Of a stretch of DNA of 64,000 nt, positions 43,192 to 52,287 are shown in pieces. The stretch is from Ancylobacter dichloromethanicus. Its GTDB lineage: Bacteria > Pseudomonadota > Alphaproteobacteria > Rhizobiales > Xanthobacteraceae. Where the stretch lies: contig NZ_JAHBGC010000020.1 in assembly GCF_018390645.1 (NCBI RefSeq), positions 356,869 through 420,868 on the forward strand. Reading direction: 5' to 3'. The position numbers and the translations under genes were made by a program. Each line of letters starts with the position of its first letter. Within the stretch, counting starts at the first letter, position 1. A model generated the notes under the pieces. It was not told the origin of the DNA. It saw only the letters and a program-made list of their open reading frames with translations, and ran no database searches.

Positions 43192-43830
43192 TCACGAACG
43201 CACGCCGCGCAGCAGGCTCATGAAGCGAACCTGCTCCTGCGGGTCGTCGCGGAACACGCCGGTGAACTGGGTGGTGACGGTGGAGGCGCCCTGCTTGCGC
43301 ACGCCGCGCATGGCCATGCACATGTGCTCGGCCTCGATCAGCACGGCGACGCCGCGCGGCTTCAGAATCTCGTCGATCACGGTAATGATCTGCGAGGTCA
43401 GGTGCTCCTGGGTCTGTAGCCGGCGCGCATAAATGTCGACGATGCGGGCGATCTTGGACAGGCCGACCACGCGCTCGACCGGGAAATAGGCGATGTGCGC
43501 CTTGCCGACGAAAGGCACCATGTGGTGTTCGCAATGCGAGTGAAACTCGATGTCGCGCACCACCACCATGTCGTCGAAATTGCCGATCTCGCCGAAGGTG
43601 CGGTCGAGAATGGCTTCCGGCCCGGCGCGGTACCCGCTGTACAGTTCCTCATAGGCCCGCGCCACGCGCTTGGGCGTGTCGAGCAGCCCCTCGCGCGCGG
43701 GATCGTCACCCGCCCAGGCGATCAGGGTGCGTACGGCGGCCTCCGCCTCCTCGCGCGAGGGGCGGCGCGCGGCAGACGCCTCCATCTCGCTCTGGGCGCT
43801 GCGCATCAACGACTTAAGCACGGCATCCAT
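43192..43830 (-). CDS. folE: GTP cyclohydrolase I
   Basis: This 212-residue enzyme converts GTP to dihydroneopterin triphosphate, the first step to folate. Zinc-binding residues occur in [12 protein letters not shown] and [31 protein letters not shown] and [11 protein letters not shown] are standard. The ATG at 43830 has GGAG six bases upstream; the frame extends further but lacks support. It lies upstream of hisI. Expected in the cytosol as a decamer. Confidence 0.96.
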   Translation of the reverse strand: MDAVLKSLMRSAQSEMEASAARRPSREEAEAAVRTLIAWAGDDPAREGLLDTPKRVARAYEELYSGYRAGPEAILDRTFGEIGNFDDMVVVRDIEFHSHCEHHMVPFVGKAHIAYFPVERVVGLSKIARIVDIYARRLQTQEHLTSQIITVIDEILKPRGVAVLIEAEHMCMAMRGVRKQGASTVTTQFTGVFRDDPQEQVRFMSLLRGVRS

Positions 43831-44089
43831 GACGAACTCCGTTCGACGGCGCGCCTCTTCAACGGCGCCGAAGTGTCCCTGTTCCGTCTCGTCATACGTG
43901 CCGCCACTCGCCACGGATCAGCCACGCATCCAGACCATAGCCACCGAGCGGGCGCGCCGGAAGGGACTTCCCGGCTGTTGCTTTCGCTTGGCGGCCACCG
44001 CACCTATATAAGCCAGAGCGGCCGGGCTGCAATGCGGGCGATGGCTGCCTTTGCGCGGATGAACGGCTCCGACGGACGGACGATCTGGC

Positions 44090-44542
44090 ATGCTCAACGA
44101 TGTTTATAACCGCCGCATACTTGAACTTGCCGCCGACATACCGCGGCTCGGCCGGCTTGCCGCGCCCGATGCCTCGGCAACGGCGCATTCCAAGCTTTGC
44201 GGCTCTACCGTGACCATCGACCTGGCGCTGCGCGACGGGGTGGTGGCGGATTTCGCCCATGAGGTGCGGGCCTGCGCGCTCGGGCAGGCCTCCTCCTCGG
44301 TGATGGGCGCGCTGATCGTCGGCTCGACGCCGGCCGAGCTGCGCGCGGTGCGCGAGGCGATGCGCCGCATGCTGAAGGAGAACGGCCCGCCGCCGGACGG
44401 ACGCTGGGCCGAACTCGCCGTGCTGGAGCCGGTGCGCGACTACAAGGCGCGCCACGCCTCGACCCTGCTCACCTTCGACGCCGTGGTCGACGCGCTCGAC
44501 CAGATCGCGGCGCGCGATGCCGCCCGCGAGGCGGCGGAGTAG
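44090..44542 (+). CDS. IscU/NifU-like iron-sulphur scaffold protein
   Basis: This 150-residue protein has KLCGSTV (Cys37) and ACALGQASSS (Cys62), matching the first two cluster-ligand cysteines of IscU. The third, normally in a KLxCS motif near residue 105, is replaced by Ala in ARHASTLLTF. This short variant is common in alphaproteobacteria. It may transfer or bind clusters less tightly than IscU. It is divergent from folE. Confidence 0.88.
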   Translation: MLNDVYNRRILELAADIPRLGRLAAPDASATAHSKLCGSTVTIDLALRDGVVADFAHEVRACALGQASSSVMGALIVGSTPAELRAVREAMRRMLKENGPPPDGRWAELAVLEPVRDYKARHASTLLTFDAVVDALDQIAARDAAREAAE

Positions 44543-44560
44543 GGGCCTTTCCGCCGGCCG

Positions 44561-44601
44561 CATCCCGGCCGAAGCGGGTCGGCCTGCCGCGGTCCGGGAT
44601 G
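44561..44601. repeat. interspersed palindromic repeat, copy 2
   Basis: Arms catcccgg (44561-44568) and ccgggatg (44594-44601) form a hairpin. The stretch atcccggccgaagcg (44562-44576) is the reverse complement of part of the repeat at 32.2 kb. It is located between the convergent scaffold gene and the minus-strand gene at 44636. Confidence 0.68.
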
Positions 44602-44635
44602 ACGGGCGTTGCGGCGAGTTCACTGCCGTGAGGGC

Positions 44636-45136
44636 TCAGCGTTCGGTGAAGAAGGTAAACAGCACCTCGCCCTTGGCGTCGGTGAGGCAAAGAAAACGGT
44701 TCGCCGTGTCGGAGCGGTCGCGTTGGATATAGGCCTCGCCCATGATGACGCCCTTCACCTCGGTGTCGCCGAGCTTGCCCTCGGCCTGCGCGATGGTGAG
44801 TCCGTCAATGTCGATATAGATGTCCTCGATCGAGGGCGACGCCTGCTTGAGATTCTTCAGCGCGTCCGCCTTGCAGGCGGCGACGCGCTGCATGTCCGGG
44901 TCGACCTCGGGCGAGGTGGCGGCGGAAGGCGCCGGCTGGGTGCCGCCGGCCGGGCCGGGCGAGACATGCCCCGCTGCCGGCGGTTGCTGAGCGGGCGGGT
45001 CCTCGGCGGGCGGCAACTGCGCGGGCACCTGTTGCACCGGCACCTGTGGCGCGGGCGGTTGCTGGGCGAATGCGGGGCCAGCCATGAGGAGACCGCCCGC
45101 CAGCGCCGCCATCGTCCAGAACCCTGTTGCCGTCAT
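44636..45136 (-). CDS. secreted Pro/Gln-rich hypothetical protein
   Basis: This 166-residue product starts MTATGFWTMAALAGGLLMAGPAFAQQ, a clear signal peptide. A Pro/Gln/Ala-rich linker covers about 25-80, with QVP and PPA repeats. A small folded domain follows (ACKADALKNLKQASPSIEDIYIDI, then GEAYIQRDRSDTANRFLCLTD) with two cysteines. GGGGAGAG precedes the chosen ATG. I do not recognise the domain by name. It is probably periplasmic or cell-wall associated. Confidence 0.75.
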   Translation of the reverse strand: MTATGFWTMAALAGGLLMAGPAFAQQPPAPQVPVQQVPAQLPPAEDPPAQQPPAAGHVSPGPAGGTQPAPSAATSPEVDPDMQRVAACKADALKNLKQASPSIEDIYIDIDGLTIAQAEGKLGDTEVKGVIMGEAYIQRDRSDTANRFLCLTDAKGEVLFTFFTER

Positions 45137-45228
45137 CACGCTCTCCCCGGGTGCCGACCGGCATCTTCGCCGGTCCTCCATCGGGGCAACGCGGCGGAGT
45201 CGCGCCGGTTCCCGGTTAGGGTCGCGCC

Positions 45229-45570
45229 ATGAGCGCGCCGCGTCCCGCAATCAGCGTCGCGGCGCTGGTGGCCCGGCTGCCGCGGCTGATGCTGCGGGCG
45301 CCGATCCTGGTCTACCGCTACAGCTTCTCCGCCTTCATGGGCCGGCAGTGCCGCTATCTCCCGACCTGCTCGGAATTCGCCGAGGAGGCGATCGAGACCC
45401 ATGGCGCCTGGGCGGGCGGCTGGATGGCGGCGGGGCGCATCTGCCGCTGCCATCCCTGGGGCGGGTCGGGCTTCGAGCCGGTGCCGGCGCAATTGCCGCC
45501 AAAAGCGGCGTGGTATATGCCGTGGCGCTACGCACGGCCCCCCGGGAGCGGGACGCCGGGCGACGATTGA
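45229..45570 (+). CDS. yidD: membrane protein insertion efficiency factor YidD
   Basis: This 113-residue protein has YRYSFSAFMGRQCRYLPTCSEFAEEAI, the YidD signature with conserved cysteines, then GRICRCHPWGGSGFEPVP. YidD assists YidC-mediated membrane insertion at the cytoplasmic face. It lies before thrS. The usual neighbours rnpA and yidC are absent. Confidence 0.94.
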   Translation: MSAPRPAISVAALVARLPRLMLRAPILVYRYSFSAFMGRQCRYLPTCSEFAEEAIETHGAWAGGWMAAGRICRCHPWGGSGFEPVPAQLPPKAAWYMPWRYARPPGSGTPGDD

Positions 45571-45652
45571 CCGAGACCCATGAAGACCGAATACGTGTGA
45601 AGACCAACACGCCTACCTGCGTGGTTCGCAGGAGTGGGCAGGAGAAAAACCG

Positions 45653-47653
45653 ATGTCCGAGAATCTCGTGGCGCAGAACGTCGCCGGCGCGCCGGCAACT
45701 GTGAACCTCACCTTTCCCGATGGCGCCGTCCGAGCCTATGCCTCCGGCACCACCGGCACCGAGGTCGCCGCCTCCATCGCCAAATCGCTGACCAAGAAGT
45801 CGCTGGCGATGAAGCTCGACGGGGTGCTGAGCGACCTTTCCGATCCCATCACGTCAGACGCGAAGTTCGAGATCGTCACCCGCGAGAGCCCCGAGGCGCT
45901 CGAACTCATCCGCCACGACGCCGCCCATGTGCTGGCGGAAGCGGTGCAGACGCTGTGGCCGGGCACCCAGGTGACCATCGGCCCGGTGATCGAGAACGGC
46001 TTCTATTACGACTTCTTCCGCAACGAGCCGTTCACCCCGGACGATTTCACCGCCATCGAGAAGAAGATGCGCGAGATCATCGCCCGCGACGCGCCCTTCA
46101 CCAAGGAGGTGTGGGACCGCGAGACGACCAAGCGCGTGTTCGCCGAGAAGGGCGAGGCGTTCAAGGTCGAGCTGGTGGACGCCATCCCCGCCGACCAGAT
46201 GATCCGCATCTACAAGCAGGGCGAGTGGTTCGACCTCTGCCGCGGCCCGCACATGCCGAGCGTCGGCAAGGTGGGCGACGCCTTCAAGCTGATGAAGGTG
46301 GCCGGCGCCTATTGGCGCGGCGACAGCAACAACCAGATGCTGACCCGCATCTACGGCACGGCATGGCGCACCCGCGAGGAACTCGACGCCTATCTCCACC
46401 AGCTGGAGGAAGCGGAGAAGCGCGACCACCGCCGGCTCGGCCGCGAGATGAACCTGTTCCACTTCCAGGAGGAGGGGCCGGGCGTCGTGTTCTGGCACCC
46501 GAAGGGCTGGAACCTGTTCCAGAACCTCGTCGCCTATATGCGCCGGCGCCTCGCCGCCGACTATGCCGAGGTCAACGCCCCGCAGGTGCTCGACAAGTCG
46601 CTGTGGGAGACCTCGGGCCATTGGGGCTGGTACAAGGACAACATGTTCAAGGTGCAGCCGGCCGGCGACACCGAGGACAATGACCGCGTCTATGCGCTCA
46701 AGCCGATGAACTGCCCCGGCCATGTGCAGATCTTCAAGCACGGGCTCAAGAGCTACCGCGACCTGCCCATGCGCCTCGCCGAATTCGGCAATGTGCACCG
46801 CTACGAGCCCTCGGGCGCGTTGCACGGGCTGATGCGGGTGCGCGGCTTCACCCAGGACGACGCCCACATCTTCTGCACCGAGGAGCAGATGGCGGCGGAG
46901 TGCCTGAAGATCAACGAGCTGATCCTCTCCACCTACGCCGATTTCGGCTTCGAGGAGATCGTGGTCAAGCTCTCCACCCGCCCCGACAAGCGGGTCGGCT
47001 CGGACGCGGTGTGGGACCACGCCGAGGAGGTGATGGGCCGGGTGCTGATCCAGATCGAGGCCGAATCCGGCGGCAAGATCAAGACCGGCATATTGCCGGG
47101 CGAGGGGGCGTTCTACGGACCCAAGTTCGAGTACACGCTGCGCGACGCGATCGGCCGCGAATGGCAGTGCGGCACCACGCAGGTCGACTTCAACCTGCCG
47201 GAGCGCTTCGGCGCCTTCTATGTCGACGCCGATGGCGGCAAGAAGACGCCGGTGATGATCCACCGCGCCATCTGCGGCTCGATGGAGCGCTTCACCGGCA
47301 TTCTGATCGAGCACCATGCCGGCCATTTCCCGCTCTGGCTGGCGCCGGTGCAGGCGGTGGTGGCGACCATCACCTCCGAGGGCGACGACTACGCGCAGGA
47401 GATCGTCGCGGCGGCGAGGAAGATGGGGCTGCGCGTCGAGCAGGACCTGCGCAACGAAAAGATCAACTACAAGGTGCGCGAGCACTCGCTGGCCAAGGTG
47501 CCGGCGCTGATCGTGGTCGGGCGCAAGGAAGCGACTGACCGCACTGTCTCGATCCGCCGGCTCGGCTCGCCCAACCAGACCACGCTGACGCTGGACGAGG
47601 CGCTGGCGGCGCTGGTGGCGGAAGCGAGCCCGCCGGACACGCTGCGGGATTGA
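45653..47653 (+). CDS. thrS: threonine--tRNA ligase
   Basis: This 666-residue class II synthetase charges tRNA-Thr. It has an N-terminal TGS domain (about 15-80), an editing domain with [16 protein letters not shown] (His pair), a catalytic core with [30 protein letters not shown] (zinc Cys and motif 2) and a C-terminal anticodon-binding domain from about 555. AGGAG precedes the ATG. I see no T-box or other recognised leader in the 82-base gap upstream. Confidence 0.97.
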   Translation: MSENLVAQNVAGAPATVNLTFPDGAVRAYASGTTGTEVAASIAKSLTKKSLAMKLDGVLSDLSDPITSDAKFEIVTRESPEALELIRHDAAHVLAEAVQTLWPGTQVTIGPVIENGFYYDFFRNEPFTPDDFTAIEKKMREIIARDAPFTKEVWDRETTKRVFAEKGEAFKVELVDAIPADQMIRIYKQGEWFDLCRGPHMPSVGKVGDAFKLMKVAGAYWRGDSNNQMLTRIYGTAWRTREELDAYLHQLEEAEKRDHRRLGREMNLFHFQEEGPGVVFWHPKGWNLFQNLVAYMRRRLAADYAEVNAPQVLDKSLWETSGHWGWYKDNMFKVQPAGDTEDNDRVYALKPMNCPGHVQIFKHGLKSYRDLPMRLAEFGNVHRYEPSGALHGLMRVRGFTQDDAHIFCTEEQMAAECLKINELILSTYADFGFEEIVVKLSTRPDKRVGSDAVWDHAEEVMGRVLIQIEAESGGKIKTGILPGEGAFYGPKFEYTLRDAIGREWQCGTTQVDFNLPERFGAFYVDADGGKKTPVMIHRAICGSMERFTGILIEHHAGHFPLWLAPVQAVVATITSEGDDYAQEIVAAARKMGLRVEQDLRNEKINYKVREHSLAKVPALIVVGRKEATDRTVSIRRLGSPNQTTLTLDEALAALVAEASPPDTLRD

Positions 47654-47663
47654 GCGGGCGCGC

Positions 47664-47695
47664 GGCTTCCTCTGCCTGCCGAAGGAGAGGAGGCC
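47664..47695. terminator. candidate hairpin after thrS
   Basis: The segment ggcttcctct (47664-47673) can pair with agaggaggcc (47686-47695) over ten base pairs, including one G-U pair in RNA. It lies between thrS and the convergent minus-strand gene ending at 47709. Confidence 0.5.
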
Positions 47696-47708
47696 GTCGG
47701 GCTGATGC

Positions 47709-47996
47709 CTATTTGTCCGGCGTCTCGGCCGGGCGCACCGGAGGCGGAATGGGCGGTGGCGGGTAGGGCTCGGTCTCGCGCCGCAGGCTGGGGTTCGAGG
47801 TGGCGCCGGGCACGTTGAGCCGGCGCTGCTGGGGCGTCCAGTAGGACGGGCCCTGCATCAGGTTCTGGCTGTTGGGCCGGACCGAATCGCGTCGCTGGGG
47901 CATGGTGGGATTGGGCCTCGTGGTAACCTGGGCCATGGCGGCGGTGGCCGCAACGACCGTTGCCGCCGCCAGAAGAACCGCCGGGAATGTCTTCAT
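47709..47996 (-). CDS. small secreted Pro-rich protein
   Basis: This 95-residue product starts MKTFPAVLLAAATVVAATAAMAQ, a signal peptide. The remainder is polar, with many Pro, Arg and Asn (PYPPPPIPPPVRPAETPDK at the end), and probably unstructured. It could be a periplasmic or surface peptide. The ATG is at 47996. No family is recognised. Its style resembles the protein at 59555. Confidence 0.65.
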   Translation of the reverse strand: MKTFPAVLLAAATVVAATAAMAQVTTRPNPTMPQRRDSVRPNSQNLMQGPSYWTPQQRRLNVPGATSNPSLRRETEPYPPPPIPPPVRPAETPDK

Positions 47997-48274
47997 CACT
48001 GAACGTCGCGCCTCCCGTCCCTCTATGTAGGGCACCGGGGCGCGCGCCGCCATGCCCGGCTCGCGCTTCGCTTCCGCCCCCCGCTCGCGTCACATGCCGG
48101 CCGCCGCGCCGCCCTACCGCGATAGGGGGCGCCGCCGGCGAAGGCGAAGTTGCGATTTTTGTCGCGTGCGGCCGTGCCCGGCGGCGTTGCTAAGGGGGGG
48201 CATTGTGTGGATAGTCCGCGCTTGCCCGCGTCGGGGCCGGTGTCGAGAAGCTGAGAGACGGTGGAAGCGGGATC

Positions 48275-49453
48275 ATGACGGACCAGAACGCGTCGATTCT
48301 GGTGGTCGACGATGTCGCCGAAAACCGGGACCTGCTGATGCGCCGGCTGAAGCGGCTCGGCTTCACCCATATCGACGAGGCCGCCAACGGCATCGAGGCG
48401 CTCGCCGCCATCGACCAGAAGCCCTACGACCTCGTGCTGCTCGACATCATGATGCCGGAGTTGGACGGCTTCGGCGTGCTCGACCGGCTGCGCGCCGACG
48501 GGCGCATCAACGAGTTGCCGGTGATCGTCGTCTCCGCGCTCAACGAGATCGAGCCGGTGGTGCGCTGCATCGAGCTGGGCGCCGACGATTTCATCTTCAA
48601 GCCGTTCAACCCGACCCTGCTGCGCGCCCGCGTGCTCGCCACGCTGGAGAAGAAGGGGCTGCGCGACCGCACCCGCGACGAGCTGAAACGCAAGCAGGCG
48701 GAACTCACCGAGGCGCGCACGCTGCAATTGGCGCTTGTGCCGCCCCCCTTCGCCGGGGCCTTTGGCGGGCGGCAACTGACCATCGACGTGCTGCTGGAGC
48801 CGGCAAAGGAGGTGGGCGGCGACCTCGTCGACTACTTCCCCGTCGGCGATTCGAAGATGGTGGCGGTGATCGGCGACGTCTCCGACAAGGGCGCCGGCGC
48901 GGCGCTGATGATGGCCCGCACCCATTCCATGTTCCGCTCGCTCGGCACCCGCCCGGACGCGGCCGAACTGTTTTCCGACCCGGCGCGCGCGGTCGGGCTG
49001 GTGAACGACGCGCTGGCGCGCGGCAACGGCTCCTGCATGTTCGTGACGCTGCTGCTGGCGGTGCTCGATGTGCCGGCCGGCACGCTCGCCTATGTGCGCG
49101 CCGGCCATGTGCCGCCCTATCTGCGCGCGGTCGACGGCACGGTGTCGCGGCTCACCGCCGCCGGTGGACCGGCGCTCGGCGTGGTGGAGGAGTTCGTCTT
49201 CCGCGCCGCGACGGTGACGATGGCGGCCGGCGAGGGGCTGCTGGTGGTGACCGACGGGCTGACCGAGGCGCACGACCATGCCGGCGATCTCTATGGCGAG
49301 GCGCGGGTGGGCGATTTTCTCGCCGCGCTCGGCACGGAGAGCGCGCCGCTGCCGCGCCTCGCGGCGGGGGTGCGGGCGTTCGAGGCGGGCCTGCCGGCCT
49401 TCGACGACATGGCGGCGCTGCTGCTGACGCTGGACCCGCCCGGCGCGGGCTGA
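48275..49453 (+). CDS. response regulator with PP2C-type phosphatase output (RsbU-like)
   Basis: This 392-residue protein has a receiver domain (1-120) with Asp57 in LVLLDIMMPELDG and the acidic pair VDD at 11-13, followed by a coiled linker and a SpoIIE/PP2C domain (about 165-385). The latter shows EVGGDLVDYF, VIGDVSDKGAGAALMMA and VVTDGLTEA, all metal-binding landmarks. Such proteins dephosphorylate STAS anti-anti-sigma factors. A STAS and an RsbW-like gene lie 5 kb downstream, making it the likely phosphatase of a partner switch. The hybrid kinase follows by 17 bases and may phosphorylate its receiver. Confidence 0.94.
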   Translation: MTDQNASILVVDDVAENRDLLMRRLKRLGFTHIDEAANGIEALAAIDQKPYDLVLLDIMMPELDGFGVLDRLRADGRINELPVIVVSALNEIEPVVRCIELGADDFIFKPFNPTLLRARVLATLEKKGLRDRTRDELKRKQAELTEARTLQLALVPPPFAGAFGGRQLTIDVLLEPAKEVGGDLVDYFPVGDSKMVAVIGDVSDKGAGAALMMARTHSMFRSLGTRPDAAELFSDPARAVGLVNDALARGNGSCMFVTLLLAVLDVPAGTLAYVRAGHVPPYLRAVDGTVSRLTAAGGPALGVVEEFVFRAATVTMAAGEGLLVVTDGLTEAHDHAGDLYGEARVGDFLAALGTESAPLPRLAAGVRAFEAGLPAFDDMAALLLTLDPPGAG

Positions 49454-49470
49454 GGGGACGAGGGGAAGGG

Positions 49471-51762
49471 ATGACCGAGGACGAGTGGGTGAGCGAGGCC
49501 ACGCTGCTGCGGGCGACGCTGGAGAACATGTCGCAGGGCGTCGCCATGTACGACGCCAAGCATCGCCTGGTGACCTGGAACCAGCTGTTCCGCGAATATC
49601 TCGACATGCCGGACGAGTTCCTCGGCACCGAGCACACCTTCTCCGACTATATCCGCTATCTCGGCGCGCGCGGCGAGTTCGGCGAGGTCGACGTCGAGAC
49701 GGCGCTCGCCCAGCGCCTCCTGCAGCTCCAAAAGCCGCACCGCTTCGAGCGCACAAGGCCGGATGGCACCATTCTCGAAGTGCGGCGCGACCCGGTGCCG
49801 GGCGGCGGCTTCATCGCCATCTACACCGACATCACCGAGCGCAAGCTGGCCGAGATGAAGCTGCGCGAGGACGAGGAGCAGTTGCGCGCGATCGACGCCG
49901 CGGCGCCGATCGGCCTCGTCATCATGGACCTGACCCACAAGGTGGTGCGCCATTCCAATGGCTGCTTCGGCCGCCTGATCGGCCGCGGCGCCGGCGCGCT
50001 GGTCGGCCGCGCGCTGGGCGAGCTGTTCGACGACCCGGCGCGCGGGCAGGAACTGGCGGACATCCTCGCCACGCCGTCGAGCGAGCGACAGGAGTTCAAC
50101 CTGCCGCATGCCGACGGCTCGACCATCTGCACCATGGTCTCGCATGAACGGCTGGACTTCCGCGGCACGCCGGCGGTGATCGCCACCTTCGTCGACATCA
50201 GCGACCGCGTGCGCATGGAGCAGCAGCTGCGCGAGGCCAAGGAGGCGGCGGAATCGGCCAGCCGGGTGAAGTCGGCCTTCCTGGCCAATATGAGCCACGA
50301 ACTGCGCACGCCGCTGAACGCCATCATCGGCTACAGCGAGATCCTCTCGGAGGACGCCGCCGACGCCGGCGACAGCGCGCTGGTGGCCGACCTCGACAAG
50401 ATCCAGGCGGCGGGCAAGCACCTTCTGGGGCTGATCAACGACATCCTCGACCTGTCCAAGATCGAGGCCGGGCGCATGGACGTCTATCTGGAGCAGGTCT
50501 TCCTCTCGCGCATGGTCGAGGAGGTGAAGACCATCGTCGGCCCGATGATGCAGAAGAACGCCAACCAGCTGGTGATCGACTGCCCGATCGATGTCGGCAC
50601 GCTGCGCACCGACCTGACCAAGCTGAAGCAGAGCCTGATCAACCTGCTGAGCAACGCCGCCAAGTTCACCAAGGACGGCACGGTGACGCTGCGCATCGCC
50701 CGCGACACGCTGGCGGACGGAAGCGAGGCGGTGCGCTTCGATGTCCGCGACAGCGGCATCGGCATGAGCGAGGAGCAGATGGGCCGGCTGTTCCAGGCCT
50801 TCACCCAGGCGGATTCCTCGACCACCCGCAACTTCGGCGGTACCGGCCTCGGCCTCACCATCACCCGGCATTTCGCCGCCATGCTGGGCGGCACCATCTC
50901 GGTGGCGAGCGAGCCCGGCAAGGGCTCGACCTTCACCATCGAGCTGCCCGTCGAGGCGCCGGTGGCGGCTGCCGAGCCGGACGAGGCCGAGATCGTCGAC
51001 CCCGGCGCGCCGGCCGAGCCGGGCGCGATCACCGTTCTGGTGGTCGACGACGACCCGGCGGTGCATGACGTGCTCTCGGCGACGCTCGGCAAGGAAGGCT
51101 ATGTGCTGCGGCACGCGCGCGACGGTGTCGAAGCGCTCAACATCATGCGCAAGGAGCCGCCCGACATCGTCACGCTCGACGTGATGATGCCGAAGATCGA
51201 CGGCTGGTCGGTGCTCGGCATCATGAAGTCCGAGCCGGCGCTGGCGCATATACCGGTGATCATGCTCACCATCGTCGACGACCGGAACCTCGGCTATTCG
51301 CTCGGCGCGTCGGAATACATGACCAAGCCGATCGACCGGCAGCGGCTGATCGCCCTCATCCACAAATTCGCGCCGGGCAACGAGGACGGCGTGGTGTTCG
51401 TCGTCGACGATGACGAGCCGGTGCGCGCCATCATGCGCGCCACCATCGAGGGTGCCGGTCTTGCCGTGGCCGAGGCGGCGAACGGGCAGGAGGCGCTGGA
51501 CTGGCTGGAGCGCCACCCGCTGCCCGCCCTCGTGCTGCTCGACCTGATGATGCCTGTCATGGACGGCTTCACCTTCCTTTCCCGGGTGCGGGCGCAGCCG
51601 AAATACGCCGATCTGCCGATCGTCGTGCTCACCGCCAAGGAACTGACCGAGGACGAGCGTGATTTCCTCGCCCGCAACACGCTGCTGATCCTGAACAAGG
51701 GCGCGCAGCCGATCGGTTCGCTCGGCGCCGCGCTCGCCCATATCGCCAGCCACGGCCACTGA
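49471..51762 (+). CDS. hybrid sensor histidine kinase with two receiver domains
   Basis: This 763-residue protein has no membrane segments, so it senses inside the cell. Domains in order: PAS (about 10-125, WNQLFREYLDMPDEF), PAS (about 135-250), histidine kinase with His276 in NMSHELRTPLNAIIGYSEIL and ATP-binding GGTGLGLTI (456-464), receiver 1 with Asp570 (TLDVMMPKIDG), receiver 2 with Asp691 (LLDLMMPVMDG). It starts 17 bases after the PP2C gene and ends 10 bases before the single receiver gene, so the three probably form one phosphorelay unit. The signal is unknown. Confidence 0.95.
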   Translation: MTEDEWVSEATLLRATLENMSQGVAMYDAKHRLVTWNQLFREYLDMPDEFLGTEHTFSDYIRYLGARGEFGEVDVETALAQRLLQLQKPHRFERTRPDGTILEVRRDPVPGGGFIAIYTDITERKLAEMKLREDEEQLRAIDAAAPIGLVIMDLTHKVVRHSNGCFGRLIGRGAGALVGRALGELFDDPARGQELADILATPSSERQEFNLPHADGSTICTMVSHERLDFRGTPAVIATFVDISDRVRMEQQLREAKEAAESASRVKSAFLANMSHELRTPLNAIIGYSEILSEDAADAGDSALVADLDKIQAAGKHLLGLINDILDLSKIEAGRMDVYLEQVFLSRMVEEVKTIVGPMMQKNANQLVIDCPIDVGTLRTDLTKLKQSLINLLSNAAKFTKDGTVTLRIARDTLADGSEAVRFDVRDSGIGMSEEQMGRLFQAFTQADSSTTRNFGGTGLGLTITRHFAAMLGGTISVASEPGKGSTFTIELPVEAPVAAAEPDEAEIVDPGAPAEPGAITVLVVDDDPAVHDVLSATLGKEGYVLRHARDGVEALNIMRKEPPDIVTLDVMMPKIDGWSVLGIMKSEPALAHIPVIMLTIVDDRNLGYSLGASEYMTKPIDRQRLIALIHKFAPGNEDGVVFVVDDDEPVRAIMRATIEGAGLAVAEAANGQEALDWLERHPLPALVLLDLMMPVMDGFTFLSRVRAQPKYADLPIVVLTAKELTEDERDFLARNTLLILNKGAQPIGSLGAALAHIASHGH

Positions 51763-51772
51763 GAGAGGCGCG

Positions 51773-52144
51773 ATGACGAAGATTCTCCTCGTCGAGGACA
51801 ATGAGATGAACCGCGACATGCTTTCGCGGCGGCTGACGCGCAACGGCTTCGAGGTGGTGATCGCGGTCAACGGGCAGGAGGGGGTGGACCTCGCCCTCGC
51901 CGAGAAGCCGGCGCTGATCCTGATGGATATGAGCCTGCCGGTGCTGGACGGCTGGGAGGCGACGCGGCAGGTGAAGGCCAATCCGGAGACCGCCGGCATC
52001 CCCGTCATCGCGCTCACCGCGCACGCCATGGCCACCGATCGCGAGCAGGCGATGGCGGCCGGATGCGACGATTTCGACACCAAGCCGGTCGAGCTTCCGC
52101 GCCTGCTGGGCAAGATCAAGGCACGGCTGGGCCTGCCGGAATAA
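51773..52144 (+). CDS. single-domain response regulator, DivK-like
   Basis: This 123-residue receiver has EDN (8-10), Asp52 in LILMDMSLPVLDG, Thr in ALTAHAM and Lys in DTKPVELP. It has no output domain. The sequence is close in style to DivK and to the receivers that follow hybrid kinases. It probably shuttles phosphate from the kinase just upstream. Confidence 0.93.
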   Translation: MTKILLVEDNEMNRDMLSRRLTRNGFEVVIAVNGQEGVDLALAEKPALILMDMSLPVLDGWEATRQVKANPETAGIPVIALTAHAMATDREQAMAAGCDDFDTKPVELPRLLGKIKARLGLPE

Positions 52145-52287
52145 GGCCGCCGCGGCGTCGGCGAGACCGTCACCGTGGCGTCATGTGACGCTTCCATAAC
52201 GGCGCGCGGACCGGTTCTGCCACCCGGCGGGATATTGGCCGGTGCGTCTCCGTTTTCCTGATCTCCCGGCGAGAAAGTAATCGGCCT

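Noticed and set aside
45571-45652. T-box or other riboswitch before thrS
   Set aside because: The gap is only 82 bases and shows no conserved leader motif or terminator hairpin.
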